A stretch of 64,000 nucleotides of DNA from Caballeronia sp. SL2Y3 (GTDB taxonomy: Bacteria; Pseudomonadota; Gammaproteobacteria; Burkholderiales; Burkholderiaceae): positions 186,001 to 250,000 of the forward strand of contig NZ_CP084262.1 in the NCBI RefSeq assembly GCF_022879575.1, given 5' to 3'. The position numbers and the translations under genes are program-made. Positions 34,492 through 43,166 of the stretch are shown here, in pieces (the stretch's first letter is position 1; each line of letters starts with the position of its first letter). The notes below the pieces were generated by a model, which was given only the letters and a program-made list of their open reading frames with translations, searched no databases and was not told the DNA's origin.

Positions 34492-37016
34492 GTGCGACCA
34501 ACGTGAAGACGCGCCGCGAGCGCGCCGTCGACTGGATCGCGCAGGGGCTCGGCTTGCCCGCGCAACGCTCGCCGCTCGACTGGTGCGTGCGCCTTTTCTT
34601 CAAGCCGCCGCGCGATTCCCGCCGCGACGTGGCCCGCGAGTGGATGCGCGCGTTCGTGCTCGCGTGGGCGCGCGAGTGGGGCGTCATCGACGTGCGCGAT
34701 CCGTGGGCGTGGTGCATGCGCGCGTTCGTTCGCGCGCCGCGCGAACGCGGCCGGCCGATGACCGCGCGCGCGGCGCGCGTTCTCGATGCGGTGGAACGAA
34801 TGCTGACGCCGTTCGTCGTCGCGATCATCACCGCGAGACGCGCCATCGACGCGCGCATCGACCGCCTGCCGTGGGCACGCGTCGGCGCGCGCCTCGAAGG
34901 CGGCGCGACACGCATCGGGCGTGTGCGCTGGGCGCTTCCCGCCATCACCACGCTCGGCGGGCTGATCTGGCTGACCGTCGGCACGTCGCCGCTCGGGGCG
35001 GGCGGCCAGTTCGCGTTCTTCGCGGTGCTCGCGGGCTTCGCGCTGATCGTTCGCCGGCTGCCGGGACGCATGCCCGTGCTGATCCTCGCGGCGCTCGCGA
35101 TGCTCGTGACGGCGCGCTACATCTGGTGGCGCACCACGCAGACGCTCGACTTCCGCACGCCGATGGAGGGCATCGTCGGTTATGCGCTGTACGGGGCCGA
35201 AGCCTATACGTGGATCGTGCTGCTGTTCGGTTTCGTGCAGACCGCGTGGCCGCTCGAACGGCCGGCCACGAGGCTGCCGGACGATCCTGCCGACTGGCCG
35301 AGCGTCGATGTCTATATTCCGACGTACAACGAGCCGCTCGCCGTCGTGAAGCCGACGCTTTTCGCCGCGCAGGGCATCGACTGGCCCGCGGACAAGCTGC
35401 GCGTGTATCTGCTCGACGACGGGCATCGCCCGGAATTCGAGGCGCTGGCGCGCGCGGCGGGCATCGGCTACATCACGCGCGACGACAACAAGCACGCGAA
35501 GGCGGGCAACATCAACCGGGCGCTCGCGAAGACAACGGGCGAATACATCGCCATTTTCGACTGCGATCACGTCCCGACGCGCTCGTTTCTGCAGGCGACG
35601 ATGGGCACCTTCTTCGCCGATCCGAAATGCGCGATGGTGCAGACGCCGCATCACTTCTTCTCGCCCGATCCGTTCGAGCGCAACCTCGGCACGTTCCGCC
35701 GCGTGCCGAACGAAGGCAACCTGTTCTATGGCCTCGTGCAGGCCGGCAACGACCTGTGGAACGCCACGTTCTTCTGCGGATCGTGCGCGGTCATCAAGCG
35801 TGCGCCGCTTGAAGAAATTGGCGGGATTGCGGTGGAAACCGTGACCGAGGATGCACATACGGCGCTCAAGCTGCACCGGCGCGGCTACACGACGGCGTAT
35901 CTGCCGACCGTGCAGGCGGCCGGTCTCGCCACCGAAAGTCTCGCGAGCCACATCAAGCAGCGCACGCGCTGGGCGCGCGGCATGGCGCAAATCTTTCGCA
36001 TCGACAATCCGTTTCTCGGGCGCGGGCTCAACTTCTTTCAGCGCCTCTGCTACGGCAACGCGATGCTGCATTTCTTCTACGGCATTCCGCGTCTCGTCTT
36101 TCTGACGATGCCCATGTGGTACCTGTTCTTCCAGATGTACTTCATCAATGCGGCGGCCACGACCATCGCCAGCTTCGTGCTGCCGTACATCGTGATTGCG
36201 AACATCGCGAATTCGCGGATGCAGGGCAAGTTCCGCCATTCGTTCTGGGCGGAAGTGTATGAGTCGGTGCTCGCGTGGTACATCGCGCTGCCGACGACCG
36301 TCGCGTTCATCAGCCCGAAGCATGGCAAGTTCAACGTGACGGACAAGGGCGGGCGCATCGACGAGACGTACATCGACTGGGCGATGAGCAAGCCGTATCT
36401 GTTCCTGCTGGCGCTCAATGCCGTGGCGATGTCGGTGGGCGTCGTGCGCCTCGTCTGCGGCGCAGGCGACGAAGCCGCGACCATCCTGATGAACGTCTTC
36501 TGGACGCTCTACAACCTCGTGATGCTCGGCGCGGCAGTGAGCGTGGCGCGCGAGGCGAAGCAGGTGCGCGTGACGCATCGCATCGCGATGACGATGCCTG
36601 CGACCCTCGTGCTCAACGACGGCAGCATGATCGCGTGCGCGACGAGCGACTATTCGACGGGCGGGCTCGGGCTCGTCGTGCCGCCGGACAGTCTGACGCT
36701 GAAGACCGGGGATGCGCTGGGCGTCATCGTGAGCCGGGGCGAGCGGCAGTTCCATTTTCCGGTACGCGTGACGCGGCTGGCCGGCGCGCATCTGGGCCTG
36801 AGCTTCGAAAAACTCACGCTCGAAGAGGAGCGTCGGCTCATGCAATGCACGTTCGGCCGCGCGGATGCGTGGGTCGAATGGGGCGAGCGCGCCGAGCCGG
36901 ACGCGCCGCTCCGCGGGCTGAAGGAAGTGCTGCTGATGGGCGTGGAAGGCTATGCGCGTCTTTTCGACGGCGCGCGCCGGGCGCTGATTTCCGGACTGAC
37001 GCCCGAGCGGCGCTAA
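34488..37016 (+). CDS. bcsA: Cellulose synthase catalytic subunit BcsA
   Basis: Inner-membrane family-2 glycosyltransferase polymerising UDP-glucose to beta-1,4-glucan while extruding it. The 842-residue protein has an N-terminal cytoplasmic extension of about 150 residues, transmembrane helices, and the GT-A domain with its acidic residues (LLDDGHRPEF near 309, FDCDHVP near 358, VTEDAHTAL near 452) and QRTRW near 491, then more helices and a C-terminal PilZ domain with RVTHR (RxxxR, near 693) and SDYSTGGLGL (DxSxxG, near 720). The c-di-GMP-binding residues are complete, so allosteric activation is expected. It starts inside the bcsQ stop (ATGA). Confidence 0.97.
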   Translation: MSATNVKTRRERAVDWIAQGLGLPAQRSPLDWCVRLFFKPPRDSRRDVAREWMRAFVLAWAREWGVIDVRDPWAWCMRAFVRAPRERGRPMTARAARVLDAVERMLTPFVVAIITARRAIDARIDRLPWARVGARLEGGATRIGRVRWALPAITTLGGLIWLTVGTSPLGAGGQFAFFAVLAGFALIVRRLPGRMPVLILAALAMLVTARYIWWRTTQTLDFRTPMEGIVGYALYGAEAYTWIVLLFGFVQTAWPLERPATRLPDDPADWPSVDVYIPTYNEPLAVVKPTLFAAQGIDWPADKLRVYLLDDGHRPEFEALARAAGIGYITRDDNKHAKAGNINRALAKTTGEYIAIFDCDHVPTRSFLQATMGTFFADPKCAMVQTPHHFFSPDPFERNLGTFRRVPNEGNLFYGLVQAGNDLWNATFFCGSCAVIKRAPLEEIGGIAVETVTEDAHTALKLHRRGYTTAYLPTVQAAGLATESLASHIKQRTRWARGMAQIFRIDNPFLGRGLNFFQRLCYGNAMLHFFYGIPRLVFLTMPMWYLFFQMYFINAAATTIASFVLPYIVIANIANSRMQGKFRHSFWAEVYESVLAWYIALPTTVAFISPKHGKFNVTDKGGRIDETYIDWAMSKPYLFLLALNAVAMSVGVVRLVCGAGDEAATILMNVFWTLYNLVMLGAAVSVAREAKQVRVTHRIAMTMPATLVLNDGSMIACATSDYSTGGLGLVVPPDSLTLKTGDALGVIVSRGERQFHFPVRVTRLAGAHLGLSFEKLTLEEERRLMQCTFGRADAWVEWGERAEPDAPLRGLKEVLLMGVEGYARLFDGARRALISGLTPERR

Positions 37017-37071
37017 AGGTTTGTCGCTCGGAAGCCGTAGATGAGGCAGCGATCGCATACTCTCAAACACG

Positions 37072-38628
37072 ATGACGTTCTGGAACCTCTATTTCATCAG
37101 CAAGCTGGCGTTGTTCTCGACCGGCCATCTGAAGCCGCTGTGGCTCGCGAACATGGCGTTCGCGCTGGCGCTCGCGATGAGCGCGCCGCTGCGTGTGCGG
37201 TCGTGGCGCGCGGTGCGGCTCATCGCGGGACTGGCGGTCGGCTTGCCGCTGATGTATCGGGAGGCGAACGTGCCGCCGTTCGGGCGCATCGTCGAAGAGT
37301 TCGGCAATCTCAGCACGTTCAGCTTCGGCTACTGGCTCGAATTGTTGCCGCGCTTTCTGCCGCCGATGTTGGTCGGCATCGCGCTGTGCGGGCTCGTCGT
37401 CTATCTGATCGTCAATCGATGGCTGCGCGTCGCGACCTTCGTGATGCTCGCGCTCTTCGTGTTGCCGGCGTGGCAGGGCGCGAGCGAGGTTCTCGCCCGT
37501 ATTCACGCCGCGCCGACGCAACCCAGCGTGGTCGCAACTAACGGTCCTTCCGCTCAACCCCTGGACTACAACGCGACGCTCGCGGCGTTCCGGGCGAAGG
37601 AATCGCAACGACAGGTGAGCTTCGGGCATCTGTCGTCCAACGCGAGCGAGCAGTTCGACGTCATCGTGCTGCATATCTGCTCGCTGTCGTGGGACGACCT
37701 CGATGTGGCGAAGGCGCGCAACCATCCGTTCCTGTCGCACTTCGATTATCTGTTCACGAACTTCAGCACGGCGGCGAGCTACAGCGGCCCGGCGGCGATT
37801 CGCGTGCTGCGCGCTTCATGCGGTCAGGAAGCCCACGCGGACCTGTACAAGGACGCGCCGGCGCAATGTCATCTGATGGCCGATCTCGCGCAGGCGGGTT
37901 ACACGCCGCAGGTCACGTTCAATCACGATGGCCACTTCGACAACTTCACCCAGCTCGTGAAGGACAACCTGGGCGTGCCTAATGTGCCGTTCGTTTCCAA
38001 CGCCGCCGCGCCCGTCGCGATGCACGCGTTCGACGGCTCGCCGATCGCCGACGACTACGGCACGCTCGCAAACTGGTATGCGCAGCGCGCGCAGACGCCG
38101 GGGCCGGTCGCGCTGTACTACAACACGATCAGCCTGCACGACGGCAACCGCCTGCCCAACAACAAGCTGTCGAGCCTCGAGTCCTATCCGTTGCGCGTGA
38201 ACAAGCTGATGAGCGATTTCGACAAGTTCGCGGACCTCATCGCGCAGTCGGGGCGCCGCGCGGTAATCGTCTTCGTGCCGGAGCACGGCGCGGCGCTTCG
38301 CGGCGACAACAATCAGGTCGCGGGCCTTCGCGAGATCCCGACGCCGAGCGTGATCCACGGGCCGGTCGGCGTGCGGCTCGTCGGCTTCTCGGGCAATCAT
38401 GGGCCGACGACGGTCATCGATCAGCCGACGGGGCATCTCGCTGTGGCGCAGCTGTTGGCCAACCTCGTGTCGGACAGTCCGTTCAAGCCGGGCGTGACGC
38501 TGTCGCAATACGCGTCGAAACTGCCGGAGACGCCGATGATCGGCGAAAACGAGGAGACCGTGACCATGAAGACGGCCACGGGTTATGTCGTGAAGACGCC
38601 GGATGGCGTGTGGGTCGAGCAGAAATGA
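37072..38628 (+). CDS. bcsG: Cellulose phosphoethanolamine transferase BcsG
   Basis: Membrane enzyme that adds phosphoethanolamine from phosphatidylethanolamine to nascent cellulose. The 518-residue protein has an N-terminal multi-helix membrane part and a periplasmic alkaline-phosphatase-like domain. Conserved parts include HICSLSWDD (C203), the nucleophile in SYSGPAAIRVLRASCGQ (S238) and the zinc motif PEHGAALRGD, all intact. So the polymer is likely pEtN-cellulose, not plain cellulose. It begins 55 bp after bcsA, the longest gap in the operon, and overlaps bcsR by ATGA. Confidence 0.95.
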   Translation: MTFWNLYFISKLALFSTGHLKPLWLANMAFALALAMSAPLRVRSWRAVRLIAGLAVGLPLMYREANVPPFGRIVEEFGNLSTFSFGYWLELLPRFLPPMLVGIALCGLVVYLIVNRWLRVATFVMLALFVLPAWQGASEVLARIHAAPTQPSVVATNGPSAQPLDYNATLAAFRAKESQRQVSFGHLSSNASEQFDVIVLHICSLSWDDLDVAKARNHPFLSHFDYLFTNFSTAASYSGPAAIRVLRASCGQEAHADLYKDAPAQCHLMADLAQAGYTPQVTFNHDGHFDNFTQLVKDNLGVPNVPFVSNAAAPVAMHAFDGSPIADDYGTLANWYAQRAQTPGPVALYYNTISLHDGNRLPNNKLSSLESYPLRVNKLMSDFDKFADLIAQSGRRAVIVFVPEHGAALRGDNNQVAGLREIPTPSVIHGPVGVRLVGFSGNHGPTTVIDQPTGHLAVAQLLANLVSDSPFKPGVTLSQYASKLPETPMIGENEETVTMKTATGYVVKTPDGVWVEQK

Positions 38629-38864
38629 ACGACAAGGTAACTGCGGTTCCCGCGATAGCCGTCCGCGCCGTCCACGATGTCGACGCGCTCGCGCAGAAGC
38701 TGCCCGGGCTGGACCCGGCGCGCTATTTCGACTCGCAAGCGGACGAGGAATATCGCGCCGCGCTCACGCGATGGCCGGTGATGGCGCGGTTGATGAAGCT
38801 CGTTCCAACGGCGACGACGGCTTCCGACGAGATGGCGCGACTGGTGAGCGACGAGGCCGGCTAA
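38625..38864 (+). CDS. bcsR: BcsR-like small cellulose biosynthesis protein
   Basis: A 79-residue soluble protein. The segment LPGLDPARYFDSQADEEYRAAL followed by TRWPVMARLMKL matches the BcsR pattern (LPxxDYxDIxxxExLxxALxRWPLLAEF). BcsR partners BcsQ in E. coli, where it is the first gene of the operon; here it is the last, separated from bcsQ by bcsA and bcsG. The start overlaps the bcsG stop as ATGA. Confidence 0.78.
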   Translation: MNDKVTAVPAIAVRAVHDVDALAQKLPGLDPARYFDSQADEEYRAALTRWPVMARLMKLVPTATTASDEMARLVSDEAG

Positions 38865-38965
38865 CGCAAGCCCTCATCGCGGCCCAAAGGCTGGTTGCCG
38901 CTCTCCTCCGTGAAAGTTGGCGTGCTCTGCCACGTCAGATAGTGCGAACATCGCGCTTCTTCGGT

Positions 38966-39430
38966 TCAAACCGTCTTCGTCACCATCAGCCAGAAGATCG
39001 CGAGAAACGCGACGAAGGCGAGCACGCCGAGCATCGTCCAGATTGCCATGAGCCGCCAGAAGCGCCGCGACAGCTTCGCTTTCGATGCCGCGCAGTTCCG
39101 GGCTTCGGCTGCGATCAGGACCTGCAGCCATACGACCGGCAGCCAGCACGCAATCGCGAACACATAGAGCCCGATAGACCAGGCGAGCCACGGCGTTCGC
39201 ATCGGAAAGCCGACGAGCCGCATCATCAAGTAGCCGGTAAGCGGCTGGATGACAGCCGTCGGCGTCGTGAACAGCCAGTCCGCCAGAACAACGAGACGGC
39301 TGACACGCGCCACCGTGCGCGCATCCCGCGCGAGGCTCGTGCTTAGAAGGAAAAACGCCGAGCCTATTCCAGTGCCGAACAGGACAGTGGACGACAGGAC
39401 GTGCAGCCACTTGATCGTGAGGTATGTCAC
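38966..39430 (-). CDS. DUF2269 family membrane protein
   Basis: A 154-residue integral membrane protein with four hydrophobic helices; the start MTYLTIKWLHVLSSTVLFGTGIG is characteristic of DUF2269 proteins, which carry conserved His and aromatic residues near the first helix. Function is unknown. It overlaps the upstream NAD(P)-binding fusion protein gene by ATGA and is surely its operon partner. It is convergent with the bcs operon, with about 100 bp between. Confidence 0.85.
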   Translation of the reverse strand: MTYLTIKWLHVLSSTVLFGTGIGSAFFLLSTSLARDARTVARVSRLVVLADWLFTTPTAVIQPLTGYLMMRLVGFPMRTPWLAWSIGLYVFAIACWLPVVWLQVLIAAEARNCAASKAKLSRRFWRLMAIWTMLGVLAFVAFLAIFWLMVTKTV

Positions 39431-40722
39431 TTTCGATTCCTGCGATCCAGTTGCACCAGAAGGACGAGGGCCGCCAGCATCGGCAGGTTCTTCGAGAGCG
39501 GGCCATACGGATGCAGCCAGAACTCAGGCAGGCGCCAGCTAATGAGGACAGTGTAAAGAATGATCAATGCAATCTGGCAGTGCCACAGGCGCGTGCGCGG
39601 ACCCAGACGCCGGGGCCACCACAGCGACAGGCAGCCGAGCAGCAAATCGAACAACGCAGCGGAGTAGAGCAGGAACACTCGCGTGCCGGCCGGTGCCCCG
39701 ACCCTCTGAAGAAGATGGAGACTTTCCGCTCGCGGGTAAAGCCATGCCGAGACGATCGCCGTCCAGATCCAGACCGCCGCAACCGACGCGATCAGCAACG
39801 GAATAAGCCATGTCAGTTTCGCCCGTACGCCAAGGCTCTCCGGCATTGCCCGCAGTTGCGAGAGGGGTCGAGGGGGCCTGCCGAGCCATCGCGTCATGCC
39901 GTCGGCGGATGCAGTATTGCCACGTTCGAGCATGCCGATCGAATCGCTACTGACGAACCCGCCCGGTAGCCGTTCGCCGATTCGCGCGCTTATTCGCACG
40001 AGAGACATCGGCAAGGAGACGAAGCGCGGCGCGCTTGCGCCCGCGAGTCTCGCGAGCACCGCGAGGTAGCTTCGCATCGTCATCGGTTCAGGGCCTACGG
40101 CGGCGACCGTTTCGCTGACGGCATCGGTTGCAAGGGCGCCTCTCATCACCAGCTCGACGACGTCATCGACGTGTACGGGTTGAATGCGCTGCAAGCCACG
40201 CCCCGGCAGCGGGACGACCGGCAGCGTCGACCATGCGCTGAGGAACGTGGTGCTGGCTCCCTCGGGCGCAAACACAAGGGACGGCTGCACGATCAGCGAT
40301 GAGACCGGCGACGCGCGCAATGCGTCGTCGGCTGCGCGCTTGGTGAGGTGGTAGCTGCTTACGGCATGCTCGTCCGCGCCGAGGGCCGATATCTGCACGA
40401 TCCGCCGCACTCCGGCGCGCACCGAGGCGTCGAAGAGCAGGGCAGGGGCGTCCGCATGCAGACGTTGGAAATCGTGGCCCGTGCGATCGCTGAATATGCC
40501 GACTGCATTGATCACCACATCGACGCCTTCGAGAAGCGGTATCAAAGTTGCTTGATCGTGGACGTGGGCGAAGTCGAGCGTGACGAACCGGAATCCTTCG
40601 TTCGCACGTGCGTCCGCTGGCGGGCGCCTCGCGCAGCAGATGACCGAATGCCCGCCCGCGCGCAAGGCCATTGCGATGCGCGAACCGAGAAGGCCGGTAG
40701 AACCGGTAAGGAATATAACCAT
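39427..40722 (-). CDS. NAD(P)-binding NmrA-like / DoxX-like membrane fusion protein
   Basis: The N-terminal 280 residues form an atypical SDR/NmrA Rossmann domain: MVIFLTGSTGLLGS glycine motif, DVVINAVGIF, and YHLTKRAADDALR in place of the YxxxK motif. The C-terminal 130 residues have four membrane helices resembling DoxX-like or DUF4166-type domains. Proteins of this architecture are likely redox or quinone-linked membrane reductases; the substrate is unknown. ATG 40720-40722 gives the best start for the Rossmann fold; ATGs at 40734 and 40755 are in-frame alternatives. Any of them overlaps the start of the divergent gene at 40721. Confidence 0.82.
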   Translation of the reverse strand: MVIFLTGSTGLLGSRIAMALRAGGHSVICCARRPPADARANEGFRFVTLDFAHVHDQATLIPLLEGVDVVINAVGIFSDRTGHDFQRLHADAPALLFDASVRAGVRRIVQISALGADEHAVSSYHLTKRAADDALRASPVSSLIVQPSLVFAPEGASTTFLSAWSTLPVVPLPGRGLQRIQPVHVDDVVELVMRGALATDAVSETVAAVGPEPMTMRSYLAVLARLAGASAPRFVSLPMSLVRISARIGERLPGGFVSSDSIGMLERGNTASADGMTRWLGRPPRPLSQLRAMPESLGVRAKLTWLIPLLIASVAAVWIWTAIVSAWLYPRAESLHLLQRVGAPAGTRVFLLYSAALFDLLLGCLSLWWPRRLGPRTRLWHCQIALIILYTVLISWRLPEFWLHPYGPLSKNLPMLAALVLLVQLDRRNRK

Positions 40723-41224
40723 GACGCTGGGCATCGATCCGAAGAGAGACATCTTGTGGCCCGGCATTATGGCCGGGCTGCTGTCGACGGCGGCGCTCGC
40801 CGCGTGCGGGCGCCTGCACGGCACGCGCGCCGCGGCCCCGGTGAGCGCCGTCAGTCACTGGGTCTGGCCGCAAGAAGTGAACCAAACGGCGCGCCCCGAG
40901 CCGAGGCACTTCCTTACCGGTCTGGCTATCCATCAGATCATGTCCATAGGATGGGCAGCCGGGAACGCGCTCGCCTTCGCAGCGGTGCGCCGTTCGCTGG
41001 GCCATAGGCAAGCGCAAGCGCACCGCCGACGGATTGCCTTGGCGGCCGCTACAACGCTCGCGGCGGCGGCTAGCGACTACGTGGTCATGCCCAAGCGTTT
41101 CACGCCCGGGTTCGAATATCACTTGCCGGTTGCGCATATCGCGGCGGTGTACGTCGCCTTTGGAGCCGGGCTCGTCGGACCTTTTCTGTTCTCGCGCGCG
41201 TCTCGCGCTTCGTCTGCTGTTTAG
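40721..41224 (+). CDS. Small membrane protein of unknown function
   Basis: A 167-residue protein with several hydrophobic stretches (ILWPGIMAGLLSTAALAACG, FLTGLAIHQIMSIGWAAGNALAFAAV, IAAVYVAFGAGLVGPFLF), so probably three or four membrane helices. The start ATG 40721 has AAGGAA nearby. No named family was recognised. Its start codon overlaps the start of the divergent reductase gene on the other strand, and its 3' end overlaps the convergent LysR gene by 125 bp, so it is wedged between two minus-strand genes. Confidence 0.65.
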   Translation: MTLGIDPKRDILWPGIMAGLLSTAALAACGRLHGTRAAAPVSAVSHWVWPQEVNQTARPEPRHFLTGLAIHQIMSIGWAAGNALAFAAVRRSLGHRQAQAHRRRIALAAATTLAAAASDYVVMPKRFTPGFEYHLPVAHIAAVYVAFGAGLVGPFLFSRASRASSAV

Positions 41225-42224
41225 CCAGCGCATACGCGCAGCTTCCCCGCAGAGGGGCGAAGTCCGCGCGTATTTCTCCGAGGACGCGCCACATGCGATC
41301 GTTTTCCTTCAGCCAGTCGATGAACGCGCGCAGCGGCGCGGGCACGTGCCGGCGTCCCGGATAGTACAGAAACGGCCCGGGAAACGGCTGTCTCCAGTCG
41401 TCGAGTATCGGCACGAGCGCGCCGCTTTCAACGTGCGGCTGCAACATCTCCGCGAACAGATGGATGATGCCGAGCCCCTCGATCGCTGCGTCGATCATCA
41501 GGCCCAGTGCCGCGCCGGGGCGCACCACGAGACGCGACGGCGGATCGATGCGCACGACTTCGCCATTGCGTTCGAACTGCCACGCGGGCCGCGCGCCACT
41601 CGAGAACTGGCCGCGCACACTGCTATGCGCGAGCAGATCGCGCGGATGTCCGGGCGTGCCGTGCGCCTTCAGATAGCCGGGCGAAGCGGCGGTCGTGAAG
41701 TGCTGGATGCGCGGGCCGATCGGCATCGCGATCATGTCTTGTTCGAGCTTGTCGTCGTAGCGGATGCCAGCATCGCAGCCGATCGACAGGACATCGACGA
41801 AGCCGTCTTCCACCATCACTTCCACGCGAATGTCGGGATATGCCTGCATGAACCCGGCAAGCAGCGCCGGCAGTAGCGTGCGCGCAGCGCTCGCGGGCAC
41901 GTTGAGCTTCAGCGTGCCGCTCGGCGAATCGCGATAGCCGTTCAGCACATCGAGCGCTCTTTCCATCTCGCCGAACAACGGCGACAGCGTGTCGATCAAG
42001 CGCTGACCCGCCTCCGTCGGCGACACGCTGCGCGTCGTGCGGTTCAACAAGCGCAATCCGAGCTTGGTTTCGAGCCTGCGCACCGCGATGGAGAGAGACG
42101 ACGCCGATACCCCATTGGTGCGGGCCGCGTCGCGAAAGCCGCCTGCGCGGGCGACGGACACAAAGGCAGTGAGATCGTTCAAATCCACATCAGGACCGTT
42201 TCGTTTTTTGAACAACCCGTGCAC
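41100..42224 (-). CDS. LysR-family transcriptional regulator with extended C-terminus
   Basis: A 374-residue LTTR with winged helix VDLNDLTAFVSVARAGGFRD...VSASSLSIAVRRLETKLGLRLLNRTTRSV and a LysR substrate domain (LKLNVPASAARTLLPALLAGFM...IRVEVMVEDGFVDVL). It is most like the subgroup that pairs with oxidoreductase genes. The family usually ends at the IDWLKENDRMW region; here about 60 basic residues follow, and this tail overlaps the 3' end of the convergent membrane protein gene. It is divergent from the aldo/keto reductase gene and probably controls it. Confidence 0.9.
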   Translation of the reverse strand: MHGLFKKRNGPDVDLNDLTAFVSVARAGGFRDAARTNGVSASSLSIAVRRLETKLGLRLLNRTTRSVSPTEAGQRLIDTLSPLFGEMERALDVLNGYRDSPSGTLKLNVPASAARTLLPALLAGFMQAYPDIRVEVMVEDGFVDVLSIGCDAGIRYDDKLEQDMIAMPIGPRIQHFTTAASPGYLKAHGTPGHPRDLLAHSSVRGQFSSGARPAWQFERNGEVVRIDPPSRLVVRPGAALGLMIDAAIEGLGIIHLFAEMLQPHVESGALVPILDDWRQPFPGPFLYYPGRRHVPAPLRAFIDWLKENDRMWRVLGEIRADFAPLRGSCAYALAKQQTKRETRARTEKVRRARLQRRRTPPRYAQPASDIRTRA

Positions 42225-42261
42225 GTTAGCCCGATTTATTCAACGCCACAAGCTGGAGATA

Positions 42262-42300
42262 ATGAGCGCCATCAAACCAGCCACCGGAGCGATGCAATGA
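42262..42300 (+). CDS. 12-residue leader ORF coupled to the aldo/keto reductase
   Basis: ATG 42262 behind GGAG encodes MSAIKPATGAMQ and stops at TGA 42298-42300, overlapping the ATG of the reductase (ATGA). The arrangement suggests translational coupling by a short upstream ORF. It could also be chance. Confidence 0.35.
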   Translation: MSAIKPATGAMQ

Positions 42301-43166
42301 AAAAGACCTATGAGTTTGCGGGACGCGAAGTGAATCGAATGGGTTACGGCGCGATGCAGCTTGCAGGACCGGGCGTCTTCGGCCCGCCGAAGGATCGCGC
42401 GGCCGCGATCGCCGTGTTGAGAGAAGCCGTTGCTGCGGGCGTGAATCATATCGATACCAGCGATTTCTACGGCCGGCACGTCACCAACCAGATCATCCGC
42501 GAGGCGCTGCATCCGTATCCGTCGAATCTGACGATCGTGACTAAAGTCGGCGCCATGCGTGACGACAAGGGCGGCTGGCTGCCCGCGTTCGAACCCGACG
42601 ATCTGCGCCGGGGCGTCGAAGACAATCTTCGCAACCTCGGCGTCGATGCCATCGACGTGGTCAATCTTCGCATCATGGGCGACATTCACCGGCCGACGGA
42701 AGGCTCGATCGAACCGCAGATGCATGCACTCGCCGCGATGCAGCAGGAGGGCATGATCCGCCACATCGGCTTGTCGAATGCCACGTCGACGCAGGTGCGC
42801 GACGCGCGAAACATTGCGCCGATCGTATGCGTTCAAAATCACTATAACCTCGTGAATCGCGATGACGACGCGCTCGTCGATGAACTGGCGCGGGAACACA
42901 TCGCGTATGTGCCGTTCTTTCCGCTCGGCGGCTTCTCGCCGATCCAATCGGATGCGCTGTCGCATATCGCAGCGCGTCTGAACGCCACCGCGATGCAGAT
43001 TGCGCTTGCGTGGCTGCTGCATCGATCCCCGAACATGCTGCTCATTCCGGGCACGTCGTCGGTGACGCATTTGCGCGAGAACCTGAAAGCCGCCGATATC
43101 GCGTTGAGTGACGAGGTGTTGAGGGAACTGGACGCGATAGGGGGCGCTGACGCGCGTTCGGCATAA
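42297..43166 (+). CDS. Aldo/keto reductase
   Basis: A 289-residue NADPH-dependent (beta/alpha)8 reductase. The catalytic Asp and Tyr sit in NHIDTSDFYGRHVTN, the lysine in LTIVTKVG, and the cofactor region in LIPGTSSVTHLRENLKA. It resembles the oxidoreductases often found next to a divergent LysR gene in Burkholderia. The substrate is unknown. Ribosome site GGAG is 10 nt before ATG 42297. Confidence 0.92.
   Translation: MKKTYEFAGREVNRMGYGAMQLAGPGVFGPPKDRAAAIAVLREAVAAGVNHIDTSDFYGRHVTNQIIREALHPYPSNLTIVTKVGAMRDDKGGWLPAFEPDDLRRGVEDNLRNLGVDAIDVVNLRIMGDIHRPTEGSIEPQMHALAAMQQEGMIRHIGLSNATSTQVRDARNIAPIVCVQNHYNLVNRDDDALVDELAREHIAYVPFFPLGGFSPIQSDALSHIAARLNATAMQIALAWLLHRSPNMLLIPGTSSVTHLRENLKAADIALSDEVLRELDAIGGADARSA

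Noticed and set aside
34443..37070. 875-codon open frame antisense to bcsA
   Set aside because: A shadow of the strongly supported cellulose synthase gene.
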